Assembly: GCA_009911175.1 (NCBI GenBank) | Contig: QXWX01000080.1 | Coordinates: forward strand, 1 to 31,786 | Direction of reading: 5' to 3' | From: Lachnospiraceae bacterium | Lineage (GTDB): Bacteria; Bacillota_A; Clostridia; Lachnospirales; Lachnospiraceae | Length of the DNA: 31,786 nt | In this document: in pieces, positions 14,918 through 22,590 of the stretch | Layout: each line of letters starts with the position of its first letter | How positions within the stretch are numbered: position 1 is the first letter of the stretch | Translations under genes and position numbers: made by a program | Notes under the pieces: model-generated | Told to the model about the DNA's origin: nothing | What the model saw: only the letters and a program-made list of their open reading frames with translations | Databases searched by the model: none

Positions 14918-16192
14918 TCAGAACAGATTTCCTTCTTCGTCAAACACAAACGGTTCCGGATTTCCTAAAACACGGACTCCCGAAGTATTCCGCGTCTCTT
15001 CCTCCATTGCCTCAGAAACCCAGATCTCACTTAAAGACAGCGTATCCCTGATACGTACCAGACGGATATTCTTCTTATCAAATCCAGCCGCCGTTTTGAT
15101 TCCCGTCTGGATAGCAAGCCTTTGATTTGCCATGACCAGCGGAATACGTACAGCCGCAGTCAAAGTGGCGGTAAGGGCATTCGGATATGTAGCTTCAGGA
15201 TCAAATTTTTCAAAAAGCCTTCGTGTCGTCACATCCGCAACCCCTATCCCATTTGCATTTCCATGCGTCTCTTCTGTCAGATCCAGCACCACCAGCTTGT
15301 CCGGTCTGGGCGGACCGCTGGCATAGGGACTGGCAAAACAGCCGGTAATGTGCGGATCCATGCCAAGTCCGCTGATATTTTTCCCCATCCGGTCCACCAC
15401 CAGAACATCCATGTCGGGAAGCAGGATACGAGGCATCCGTTTTTTCGCCCGAAGCAGTAGGCACGGTTCTCTTTTTTCAAAATCCTCAGGTCTCACGGCA
15501 TGGATCTCACAGGTATCATCAAACGCATTTTCAATCATGGCTACCCCAAAAAGTATCCTGGCATTCTTCAGTATGGCGCTGCCGTATTTACGGATATTCT
15601 CAGCGATCTTCGCATATCCCTCCTGATGGCACACCTCTGCGCCGGCCTGCTTGGCCAGTCCGATTGCCATCATTTTCATCAGGCCGCTTTCCACGCTTCC
15701 GGTAAAGGACGTATGGGCTTTGATACGGTTCACGACGATAATTCCATCTGCCTGGGCCGCAAACGCGTCAATCTGCACAGGACGCCCGTCAAACGTGGCG
15801 CCGATCTTCCTCACTTCCATTGAGGAGCGTATCGGGCAGGACAAATATCCTTCCGTAATCCCCAGAGAGGCCAGCACCTCCAGCTGTCCCTGCGCAGTGG
15901 CGCCGCCATGGCTGCCCATGGCTGGTATCACAAAAGGTTCTGCTCCTTTTTCCTTGAGGATACGCACGATAGTACGAAGGATCAGGGCAATATTCGAGAT
16001 CCCCCTGCTGCCTGCAGTCACAGCCACCGACATTCCCGGACGGATGGAATCCAGTACATTCCTATCAGAAATCGCGCTTCTCACACCGCCCTCTATATCT
16101 GCAATCGCTGTCCGGTCAAAATGCTGCTCGATCCGAACCATTCTGGGAAGGGGCACTTTTTGTGCCAGGTCTTCTACAACACTCATATCCAT
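14918..16192 (-). CDS. LarA-like (lactate racemase domain, DUF2088) protein
   Basis: This 424-residue protein has the LarA homologue layout: GSRGI (61-65), MGSHGGATAQGQ (92-103, His95) and NRIKAHTSFTGSVESGLMKMMAIG (155-178, His160 and Lys173). In LarA the corresponding His and Lys residues hold the nickel-pincer nucleotide and perform hydride transfer. The protein belongs to a divergent LarA branch, whose members racemise or epimerise various 2-hydroxy acids. The cofactor is made from nicotinate adenine dinucleotide by LarB, LarC and LarE, none of which is in this window. The ATG at 16192 lies six bases after AAGGA and 15 bases after the dehydratase stop, so the two are in one operon. Confidence 0.78.
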   Translation of the reverse strand: MDMSVVEDLAQKVPLPRMVRIEQHFDRTAIADIEGGVRSAISDRNVLDSIRPGMSVAVTAGSRGISNIALILRTIVRILKEKGAEPFVIPAMGSHGGATAQGQLEVLASLGITEGYLSCPIRSSMEVRKIGATFDGRPVQIDAFAAQADGIIVVNRIKAHTSFTGSVESGLMKMMAIGLAKQAGAEVCHQEGYAKIAENIRKYGSAILKNARILFGVAMIENAFDDTCEIHAVRPEDFEKREPCLLLRAKKRMPRILLPDMDVLVVDRMGKNISGLGMDPHITGCFASPYASGPPRPDKLVVLDLTEETHGNANGIGVADVTTRRLFEKFDPEATYPNALTATLTAAVRIPLVMANQRLAIQTGIKTAAGFDKKNIRLVRIRDTLSLSEIWVSEAMEEETRNTSGVRVLGNPEPFVFDEEGNLF

Positions 16193-16207
16193 CTCACATC
16201 CTTATCT

Positions 16208-17623
16208 TCAGTCTATAATCACAATATGAAGCTGTTCCGCGATTTCCCTTGCCTTTTCCATGCTGGGCTCTGCTGCTTTTAAGATCAGACGCGCGCCGCC
16301 GCTGTTGATCGACTCTACCATGGAATTTCCTTCCGTGGCTTCTATTGTGACACGCTGCACGGAGTGTTCCGGAATTTCCAGAATTTCTACTTCCACCCCT
16401 TTTCTGCGGGCCACATCCAGACTGTTCTTATATGCCTGGGCATTGCTTGTGCCATGTCCTTCAATGGCTGCCATGAGGATACCGGGAACATTGATCGCAC
16501 GCCGGGCAAACATTTCCGAATACAGTTCTATCTTAACCTTTTTGACCTCTCCTTTTGCCAGGAAATGGGCGATACGCGCGCAGTTCGTAGGAGAACCTAC
16601 TCCCAGGCTGCTGCCTCCCACCACTGCTTCTCCAAACGGTTCCGTGATCGGATTCGCTTTTTCCGCCAGACGGCGGCTTTCTTCTCCAGCCTTTTCAATC
16701 AGCGCCTGCTGCCTCTTTCGCTCCTCCTGCTTGATCTCCTCAGAAATATATGCATCCACCTTTTCATCGTGTTTGAAGAAAGGCTCCATATATTCAATTG
16801 TTACCGGGACGATATGTTTTGCAGACGCAAGATGGCATTGAGCCGCCATCGCGATCATAACATCCACAGGAACATTCACCGGTATGGACGTATACATTGC
16901 AAGCTGGCTGGCAAGCCGCGCGATCAGGATTCCGCCTCCAATGTGGGTCGCGCACAGTCCGGGTACCAGCACCCTGGGCGTACAGGGTACGCTGATGGTC
17001 GGTGAAAGCGCCAGCACCATCGCGGCTTCCATTTGGGCAGGCGTCCCTCCCGCAAGCTCTACAAATGCCGCGGCTGTCGCCGCCGCGCCGGCCCCAAAGC
17101 CTTCCATATTGCAGCCGGTCGTTTCCTTTCCTATACGGAATTCCCCGCCTGTTTTCAGAATGACCGCCATAATTCGGGTAATCAGCGCAGCATCCTCGCA
17201 GTCCTCCTTCAGTGCTTTGATCAATCCGGTATAGGGACAGGAATCCCCTGTACCCGCACAGGGACGCAGACCAATCGAATGATTGCCTACCTGCGCGGCC
17301 AATGTATATGCCACGATCTTATTCACAAAAGAGTCTTCCACGATCATCGGACCGCCTTCCTTTGTCAGATCCTGTCCCACTGTGCCAAGCAGGAAACTTT
17401 TCCCCTCCCTGGCACCAATCTCTGCCGCACGCAGATTATGTTCAAAAGCCTCCTCCATGCCTGCCGCGATCTCTTCCAGGCTTCGGCCCGCAGCGTCACA
17501 TGCCTCGGCCAGGATCACTTCGCCAACGGATTTTCCTGCCTCAGCAGCTACGGCAATACATTCACCTATCGTCATGCGGCCATATTTATATTCCTTCTGA
17601 GCTGCAATTTCTGCTATTGTCAT
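16208..17623 (-). CDS. Serine-dehydratase-like [Fe-S] dehydratase with both halves in one chain (Hmd-like)
   Basis: This 471-residue protein first shows an L-serine dehydratase alpha-like half. It contains CAGTGDSCP (Cys122, Cys129), TTGCNMEGFGAG (Cys171) with ELAGGTPAQME, and SVPCTPR plus GLCATHIGG (Cys214, Cys224), which are candidate cluster ligands. After a charged helical linker (about 280-320) comes a beta-subunit-like part with GGSSLGVGSPTNCARIA and EGHGTSNA. The closest functional match by context is 2-(hydroxymethyl)glutarate dehydratase of nicotinate fermentation, which belongs to this family. One cysteine of the usual GCQGEVGVAC pattern is glycine/alanine here. The start follows GGAGG by seven bases; the dehydrogenase gene ends 16 bases upstream. 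Confidence 0.75.
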   Translation of the reverse strand: MTIAEIAAQKEYKYGRMTIGECIAVAAEAGKSVGEVILAEACDAAGRSLEEIAAGMEEAFEHNLRAAEIGAREGKSFLLGTVGQDLTKEGGPMIVEDSFVNKIVAYTLAAQVGNHSIGLRPCAGTGDSCPYTGLIKALKEDCEDAALITRIMAVILKTGGEFRIGKETTGCNMEGFGAGAAATAAAFVELAGGTPAQMEAAMVLALSPTISVPCTPRVLVPGLCATHIGGGILIARLASQLAMYTSIPVNVPVDVMIAMAAQCHLASAKHIVPVTIEYMEPFFKHDEKVDAYISEEIKQEERKRQQALIEKAGEESRRLAEKANPITEPFGEAVVGGSSLGVGSPTNCARIAHFLAKGEVKKVKIELYSEMFARRAINVPGILMAAIEGHGTSNAQAYKNSLDVARRKGVEVEILEIPEHSVQRVTIEATEGNSMVESINSGGARLILKAAEPSMEKAREIAEQLHIVIID

Positions 17624-17639
17624 GATGCGTCCTCCTTTA

Positions 17640-18518
17640 TTATTTCACTTCAATGTCCATTAATTCTTCCCATATTTTAAGGAGGGCCGTAATATCCTGA
17701 CGCCCATACCCCTTTGCCCTGGCCGTCTCAAACATCTGGACAGCCGTACTTCCCATCGGTATCGGCATCTTAAGCTGTTTTGCGGTATCCACCGCAAGCC
17801 CAAGATCCTTATGCTCCAGATCTACAGCAAATCCGCCTTCAAATTTACGCTTTTTGATAAAATCAGGAATCTTATTTTCTATGATAAAACTACGCCCGGA
17901 GCTCACTCCGATGATCTCATGCATCGTATCAATGTCTAATCCTATTTTTGCCCCCAGCACCAGCGCCTCAGCCGCAGCCGCCATATTGCAGCCGAGCAGG
18001 TAGTTATTGACCATCTTGATACCGGAGCCCGTTCCGGTTCCTCCCACATGATAGATCTTCTTGCCGATTGACTGGAGCACAGGCAAAATTGCGGCAAATC
18101 CCTCATCACTGCCTCCTGCCATTACGGTCAGCGTACCTTGCCGCGCGCCGCCCACGCCGCCGCTTACCGGACAGTCCAGATACTCGATGCCGTGTTCGGC
18201 AGTCAGCCTGGCATGGGCTCTCGCAGATTCCGGTGAGATACTGCTGAGGTCAATAAAATATGGAAAGCCAGGGTTCCTGACTGACAATATTTCTTTGAGT
18301 ACCCCTGATACAATCGACGCATTCGGCAGCGAACACAGCACCATATCCACTCCCTCCACGGTCTCTGCCGCATTTCTGCATATTTCCGCGCCGCTCATCC
18401 GCGCCTCCTGGATCGCTTTCTCCACAAGGTCAAATGCTTTTACTTCATAGTGGTTCAAAAGCAGCCTGCGGCAGATCGGCAGGCCCATAGCTCCCAGTCC
18501 TATCATTCCTAATTTCAT
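17640..18518 (-). CDS. 2-(Hydroxymethyl)glutarate / 3-hydroxyisobutyrate-type dehydrogenase
   Basis: This 292-residue beta-hydroxyacid dehydrogenase has the N-terminal Rossmann motif GLGAMGLP, the substrate loop DCPVSGGVGGARQGTL and the catalytic lysine in GSGIKMVNNYLLGCNM. The latter is close in wording to Eubacterium barkeri 2-(hydroxymethyl)glutarate dehydrogenase (VKIVNNLLLGCNM, from memory). Shared stretches include AEALVLGAKIGL, EIIGVSSGRS and VDLEHKDLGLA. That enzyme reduces 2-formylglutarate, the enamidase product. Tartronate semialdehyde reductase is the main alternative. The start is ATG at 18518 behind GGAGG. It is the first gene of an operon with the dehydratase and the LarA-like gene. 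Confidence 0.85.
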   Translation of the reverse strand: MKLGMIGLGAMGLPICRRLLLNHYEVKAFDLVEKAIQEARMSGAEICRNAAETVEGVDMVLCSLPNASIVSGVLKEILSVRNPGFPYFIDLSSISPESARAHARLTAEHGIEYLDCPVSGGVGGARQGTLTVMAGGSDEGFAAILPVLQSIGKKIYHVGGTGTGSGIKMVNNYLLGCNMAAAAEALVLGAKIGLDIDTMHEIIGVSSGRSFIIENKIPDFIKKRKFEGGFAVDLEHKDLGLAVDTAKQLKMPIPMGSTAVQMFETARAKGYGRQDITALLKIWEELMDIEVK

Positions 18519-18547
18519 GGCATGTATCCTCCTTTTCGTTTTATGTT

Positions 18548-18577
18548 CTTATAGAATTTCCCTATGGAATTGAACAA
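18548..18577 (-). promoter_or_regulatory. Probable promoter of the dehydrogenase-dehydratase operon
   Basis: -35 TTGTTC (18572-18577) and -10 TATAAG (18548-18553) are 18 bases apart on the minus strand, ahead of the dehydrogenase start. The -35 box overlaps the edge of repeat copy B, so the element could contribute to the promoter. Confidence 0.5.
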
Positions 18578-18707
18578 AGAGTTTCGCTTGCGAAACTCGC
18601 GCCTGCGGCGGTCGCATTGCGGCATCTACCTCATACGCCGCAGTGCGCATCCCCCGGAGGGTTTTTGTTCTATAAGGAAAATTCGGAGAAGTTTCCTATA
18701 CAAAAAA
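18573..18707. repeat. Dispersed palindromic intergenic element, copy B
   Basis: This second copy of the element at 14727-14862 has nearly identical body sequence from AACAAAGAGTTTCGC to GCATCCCCCGG. Its terminal hairpin (18671-18700) carries the loop in the opposite orientation: AAAATTCGGAGAAGTTT here, the exact reverse complement of the loop in copy A. Confidence 0.8.
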
Positions 18708-18733
18708 GCCCCGCAGCAATTACGCTACGAGGC
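18702..18733 (-). terminator. Rho-independent terminator after the GntR gene
   Basis: GCCTCGTAGC pairs with GCTGCGGGGC around a six-base loop, followed by TTTTTT on the minus strand. It ends the regulator transcript 70 bases after its stop and abuts repeat copy B. Confidence 0.85.
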
Positions 18734-18799
18734 ATGATAAGCCGGACATAAAAAACACTGTAACCCCACCGCTCCCACAAACAGCGGCGCACTTCTAAC

Positions 18800-19483
18800 T
18801 TAAAAAGCTTTTCTCATGTGCTGCGCCCTCATCTTAGCAGGCAGTGGTTTACTGTATTCAAGTATCGTCCGTTCTTTCACCTGGTTTAAGTGTTCTTTCA
18901 ACAACTCCTGTGCACGTTCTACATCCCGCTCCCGCATGGCTTTGACAATGTTCAGGTGCGTTCCCTTTGATTTGTCAAAATGCTCCGGGTCCCGGGCAGA
19001 GATACGGTTTACGATCGCAAATTGTGCATCCAGCATCTTATAAAACTTCTCCAGACGCAGATTCCCTCCATAGGATATAATCGAAGAATGTAAAAGACGG
19101 TTCGCGTCATAATACTGCTGCTCGTCCGAATCCTCATCCAGATTTTCAAAAGCATTCTCGAGCTCCTGGAGCATACCATCATCCATATACATACAAGCCA
19201 ATGGCAGAGAATGGAGTTCAAACATGATTCGCAGTTCAAAAATCTCTTCCAAATCCCTGACCGTGATATCCGTTACAAAGGTTCCTCTGCCCAGATAATG
19301 GGAAACGAGCCCTTCTCCCTCCATCCGCTTGAGCGCCTCTCTCACAGGTGAACGGCTCAGACCAAGCGCCTTACCTAATTCAAGCTCTGCAATCGGCGAA
19401 CCCAGCGGAATATCCCCTGAAAGAATGCCCTTATATAAATAATCATACACCTTGTCAACTGCCGCTGACCCCTTACTACCCAC
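18800..19483 (-). CDS. GntR-family transcriptional regulator, FCD domain
   Basis: This 227-residue regulator has an N-terminal winged helix (about residues 5-70) with ELELGKALGLSRSPVREALKRMEGEGLV, followed by a GRGTFV wing. An all-helical FCD effector domain follows, with DLEEIFELRIMFE and a C-terminal H-X3-V-X4-RERD pattern with conserved histidines that often bind a metal. FCD regulators usually sense an organic acid that is a substrate or intermediate of the adjacent pathway. GTG at 19483, seven bases after GGAGG, is chosen; an upstream GTG at 19504 contains the ribosome binding site within its frame and is unlikely. It has its own promoter and terminator. Confidence 0.9.
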   Translation of the reverse strand: MGSKGSAAVDKVYDYLYKGILSGDIPLGSPIAELELGKALGLSRSPVREALKRMEGEGLVSHYLGRGTFVTDITVRDLEEIFELRIMFELHSLPLACMYMDDGMLQELENAFENLDEDSDEQQYYDANRLLHSSIISYGGNLRLEKFYKMLDAQFAIVNRISARDPEHFDKSKGTHLNIVKAMRERDVERAQELLKEHLNQVKERTILEYSKPLPAKMRAQHMRKAF

Positions 19484-19541
19484 GTAATCGCCTCCGAACC
19501 GCACATAAACTCCAAATATTTATGTTGCTTTTTTGTTATTA

Positions 19542-19571
19542 ATTATATCATAGTGCTGCTGATATTTGCAA
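19542..19571 (-). promoter_or_regulatory. Sigma-A promoter of the GntR gene
   Basis: -35 TTGCAA (19566-19571) and -10 TATAAT (19542-19547) are separated by 18 bases on the minus strand, about 60 bases upstream of the start codon. Confidence 0.7.
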
Positions 19572-19645
19572 TTGTAAAATGAGATTCCGTACAGACGCAG
19601 GTAAGGAAGGAAACACTTAAACTTTCATATGCCGCGTACGTATTA

Positions 19646-20317
19646 CTATTCTTCCGTACAATGAAGAGAATCAAAGACCTTTTGATATCCGTAAATATCA
19701 AACAGAGATTCTCCTGCGTATAGACGTTTCATCACCTCCGCCTCTTTTGCCGTCCTGGAATTGGCTGCATCCAGGACATCTTCTGCCTCGTCAAGAGGTA
19801 CTACCACCACACCGTCCGCATCTGCCACAACTACATCTCCCGGATTCACAATCACGCCTCCGCAGCTGACCGGATGGTTGATCGTTCCCAGAGTTGCTTT
19901 GGCCGTGCCGCTTATACAGATCTGAGCGGAAAATACCGGCAGGCCAAGACGTATGATTTCCTGGCTGTCACGTACCGCACAATTCAAGATCAGCCCTGCC
20001 AGTCCTTTTGTCACACACTCAACTGCCAATACTTCACCGAATGGACCATTTGCTACCGCATTGCCCATATCCGCGACAATCACATCCCCTTTCCGCGCCA
20101 TGCTGATGGCCTTAATGAGCATCAGATTGTCGCCGGTATGGCACCTTACCGTAAGAGCCCTTCCGGCAAGGCGCATCGCTCTTTCAATTGGCTTGATCTC
20201 CGGATCCATTGCGTTCCTGCGGCCCATAGCCTCATGGACAGTGGCAGACGCCTGATCTTGGTACCTGGCAAGCAGCTCGTCGCTGCATCTCGGGATTGTT
20301 TTGACCACATTTACCAT
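19646..20317 (-). CDS. RraA-family aldolase, 4-carboxy-4-hydroxy-2-oxoadipate aldolase-like (paralogue 3)
   Basis: This 223-residue protein resembles CHA/HMG aldolases more than the two other RraA genes here do. It has ADMGNAVANGPFGEVLAVE, and twenty residues after the Glu of FGE comes VRD, an E-X20-R-D version of the signature. VNPGDVVVADADGVVVVP follows. The expected reaction is retro-aldol cleavage of a 4-hydroxy-2-oxo acid to pyruvate plus an oxo acid, or oxaloacetate decarboxylation. ATG at 20317 is preferred over GTG at 20329, which touches the AAGGA motif, although the spacing is then long (13). It has a consensus promoter and lies upstream of the regulator gene. Confidence 0.82.
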   Translation of the reverse strand: MVNVVKTIPRCSDELLARYQDQASATVHEAMGRRNAMDPEIKPIERAMRLAGRALTVRCHTGDNLMLIKAISMARKGDVIVADMGNAVANGPFGEVLAVECVTKGLAGLILNCAVRDSQEIIRLGLPVFSAQICISGTAKATLGTINHPVSCGGVIVNPGDVVVADADGVVVVPLDEAEDVLDAANSRTAKEAEVMKRLYAGESLFDIYGYQKVFDSLHCTEE

Positions 20318-20386
20318 AATCCATACCACATCCTTAAAAAAATTTACGTAGCCATTTTGTATATTTATTGTCGACTCGTTGTAATC

Positions 20387-20415
20387 ATTATATCTTTTCG
20401 GATTCCTCTTGTCAA
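20387..20415 (-). promoter_or_regulatory. Sigma-A promoter of RraA paralogue 3
   Basis: Perfect TTGACA (20410-20415) and TATAAT (20387-20392) boxes lie with 17-base spacing on the minus strand. Confidence 0.88.
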
Positions 20416-20436
20416 TAATTTATGTATATTTTTTGG

Positions 20437-20452
20437 ATACAAATTGTATAAT
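20437..20452. promoter_or_regulatory. Palindromic operator-like site ATACAAATTGTAT
   Basis: A perfect 13-base palindrome lies 22 bases upstream of the -35 box of the RraA-3 promoter. It shares the 10-mer ATTGTATAAT with 14504-14513 in the leader of the main operon. It may be a GntR-family operator; inferred. Confidence 0.45.
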
Positions 20453-20520
20453 TTATGTTTTTATCTTTAATTTATCCCTGTTTTTTCCATCCCTCCATAG
20501 AAATTTTCCCCATCCTCTGT

Positions 20521-20526
20521 TATAAT
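20521..20526 (+). promoter_or_regulatory. Possible -10 box for the VOC gene
   Basis: TATAAT lies about 100 bases before the VOC start codon. No clear -35 is found at the right distance. Confidence 0.35.
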
Positions 20527-20623
20527 GAATTGCGCCGACGCACAAGCAGGTCATCCATTTCCCGGATGAAATCGGTGACAGATCACACTTCACCTATACC
20601 ATATAAAAACGGAGGACAACACC

Positions 20624-20992
20624 ATGAAATTTACTTTTGCCCACAACAATCTGAACGTATATGACCTGCAGAAGTCCCTGGATTTCTACAAGGAAGCCTT
20701 AGGGCTCACCGTACAGCGTACCAAGGACGCCGACGACGGCAGCTTCACCCTCGCCTTTTTAGGCGACCAGACCACGCCCCATCTGCTGGAGCTGACCTGG
20801 CTCCGTGACATGAACCGCCCCTACGAGCTGGGCGACAATGAGATCCACCTGGCCTTCACGGTAGACGATTTTGACGCCGCCCTCGCCAAACACCGGGAGA
20901 TGGGCTGCGTCTGCTTCGAAAACGCCGACATGGGAGTCTATTTTATCGAAGATCCCGACGGCTACTGGCTGGAGATCATCCCCGCAAAGTAG
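20624..20992 (+). CDS. VOC superfamily (glyoxalase I-like) protein
   Basis: This 122-residue, single-domain vicinal-oxygen-chelate protein has two beta-alpha-beta-beta-beta repeats. Candidate metal ligands are His7 (AHNNLNVYD), a Glu/His pair in LLELTWLRD and IHLAFTVDDFDAAL, and Glu in FIEDPDGYWLEIIP. The closest general description is lactoylglutathione lyase-like; in Clostridia such proteins may detoxify methylglyoxal adducts of other thiols or act as resistance proteins. The start follows GGAGGA by seven bases. It stands alone on the plus strand, and a GTGTGCGT/ACGTACAC stem follows at about 21026-21046. Confidence 0.85.
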   Translation: MKFTFAHNNLNVYDLQKSLDFYKEALGLTVQRTKDADDGSFTLAFLGDQTTPHLLELTWLRDMNRPYELGDNEIHLAFTVDDFDAALAKHREMGCVCFENADMGVYFIEDPDGYWLEIIPAK

Positions 20993-21065
20993 CCGCCGGC
21001 AAACTGCATACTGCGGCCGAACAAAAGTGTGCGTCTTAACGTACACTCACGCAGAAGCGCAGAAC

Positions 21066-21116
21066 AAAAAACGCTCATGCAGATGACCGGCAAATCTACT
21101 GTCCTGCATGGGCGTT
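21066..21116 (-). terminator. Terminator of the MATE exporter gene
   Basis: On the minus strand, ACGCCCATGCAG pairs with CTGCATGAGCGT around a 21-base loop, followed by TTTTTTG. The other strand lacks a clean T-tract, although the stem may also stop the convergent VOC transcript. Confidence 0.75.
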
Positions 21117-21170
21117 CCCTTTCATGTTTCTCACATAATATTCATTTTTCTGCTTCTCCACAGACATTTT

Positions 21171-22538
21171 TCAAACAGGATTTCCATGGACTAAATCCCT
21201 GCTCTTCTGCAGATACATCCTCCTGTAATAAGCCCCCACCAGTATCACACAAGCTCCCGTCCAGGCCAATATCTCCGCGTAAAAGATCCCTTCCTGCCCC
21301 AGAAGCCCCGGTAGCAGCATCGCCGCCGACACACGCATGACAAATTCCGCGATCCCGGACACCATGGGGATGATCGTATCCCCCAGCCCCTGCAGCGCGC
21401 ACCGGTATACATGCAGCGCATACAGGATCACTAAAAACACGCTCATGATCATCAGATAATGATGGGCAATCCCGAGCACCTGCTCCGCCTGGGATTTTTC
21501 CGCGGAAATAAACATGGACAGCATATCCTTCCCCCACAGAAACATAGCCCCCGAAATCAGCAGCGACGTGGCAAACGCCATCACGATCCCGCTGCGCATC
21601 CCTCTCTGAATCCGGCGGATATCCCCGGCCCCCCGGTTCTGGGCCACATAGGTTGTGATCGCATATCCGTAGGAAATGGCCGCCGTTTCCAGCATACCGT
21701 ACAATTTATTGGTGGCCGTAAATCCCGCCACAAACAAAAATCCAAATCCGTTGATCACCGACTGCAGCACCATCCCGCCGATACTGATGACCGCATTCTG
21801 AAACATCACCGGGATTCCCAGCCACAGCAGCTTCCTCACCAGCACAAGATCCGGTTCAAAATCCGACCGTCTCAGCCGCAGCAGCGAGATCTTCCGGATC
21901 ACCAGGCTGCAGTACACGCAGGAGACTCCCTGGGCGATCAGCGTTGCGGCCGCAGCCCCTGCGATCCCCCAGTGAAATACCATGACAAACAGCAGATCCA
22001 GCCCAATATTGGTACACGCCGCAGCCACCATGGCCACCAACGGGGACCGTCCGTCCCCCAGCGCCCGGAGCAGGGATGCCTCCAGATTGTACAGAAGGAT
22101 GATCCCGATTCCGCCGAACATGATCCGCAGATACATAAGCGCCCCGCCGAAGATATTTTCCGGGGTTCTCAAAAGCCGTAACACCGGCGCCGCAGCCGCC
22201 TCCCCTGCCGCCGTCAGCAAAACTACCGACACCGCAGCCAGAAGCAGAGCGTTTCCCACCGATTTTCTGAGAGACTCCTCATTTTTCGCCCCGTAAAACT
22301 GGGCAAACAAGATGGAAAAGCCCTGCGTCATCCCGGACGCCAGCCACATGAACAGCCAGTTCAACCAGTCCGACGCCCCGATGGAAGCCAGCGCCTGCAC
22401 GCCCACGCCCTGCCCCACAATCACCGTATCCACGACGGTATAAAGCTGCTGAAAAATATTCCCCAGCATCAAAGGCATGGAAAACCCAAACAGCAGCCTG
22501 ATTGGACTCCCCTTCGTCATATCTTTTGTCGCCTGCAT
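21171..22538 (-). CDS. MATE-family multidrug/Na+ antiporter
   Basis: This protein of about 455 residues has twelve hydrophobic segments. It has the two-fold MatE layout of the DinF/NorM-like family: LFGFSMPLMLGNIFQQLYTVVDTVIVGQ in the first half and LLWLGIPVMFQNAVISIGGMVLQSVINGFG in the second. It exports cationic compounds or metabolites by Na+ or H+ antiport at the membrane. ATG at 22538 is used; GTG at 22541 with AAAGGA nine bases upstream is equally possible. It is monocistronic with its own promoter and terminator. Nothing links it directly to the catabolic locus. Confidence 0.9.
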   Translation of the reverse strand: MQATKDMTKGSPIRLLFGFSMPLMLGNIFQQLYTVVDTVIVGQGVGVQALASIGASDWLNWLFMWLASGMTQGFSILFAQFYGAKNEESLRKSVGNALLLAAVSVVLLTAAGEAAAAPVLRLLRTPENIFGGALMYLRIMFGGIGIILLYNLEASLLRALGDGRSPLVAMVAAACTNIGLDLLFVMVFHWGIAGAAAATLIAQGVSCVYCSLVIRKISLLRLRRSDFEPDLVLVRKLLWLGIPVMFQNAVISIGGMVLQSVINGFGFLFVAGFTATNKLYGMLETAAISYGYAITTYVAQNRGAGDIRRIQRGMRSGIVMAFATSLLISGAMFLWGKDMLSMFISAEKSQAEQVLGIAHHYLMIMSVFLVILYALHVYRCALQGLGDTIIPMVSGIAEFVMRVSAAMLLPGLLGQEGIFYAEILAWTGACVILVGAYYRRMYLQKSRDLVHGNPV

Positions 22539-22590
22539 CACAATCCCCGTTCCTTTCTATATATACAAACGTCCCAAAGCTATACCGTCC

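Larger units (their letters stand above)
20318..20623. other. Divergent intergenic region (RraA-3 / VOC protein)
   Basis: It contains a consensus minus-strand promoter (20387-20415), an ATACAA-A-TTGTAT palindrome (20437-20449) and a weaker plus-strand promoter near 20521. No other gene is seen. Confidence 0.6.
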
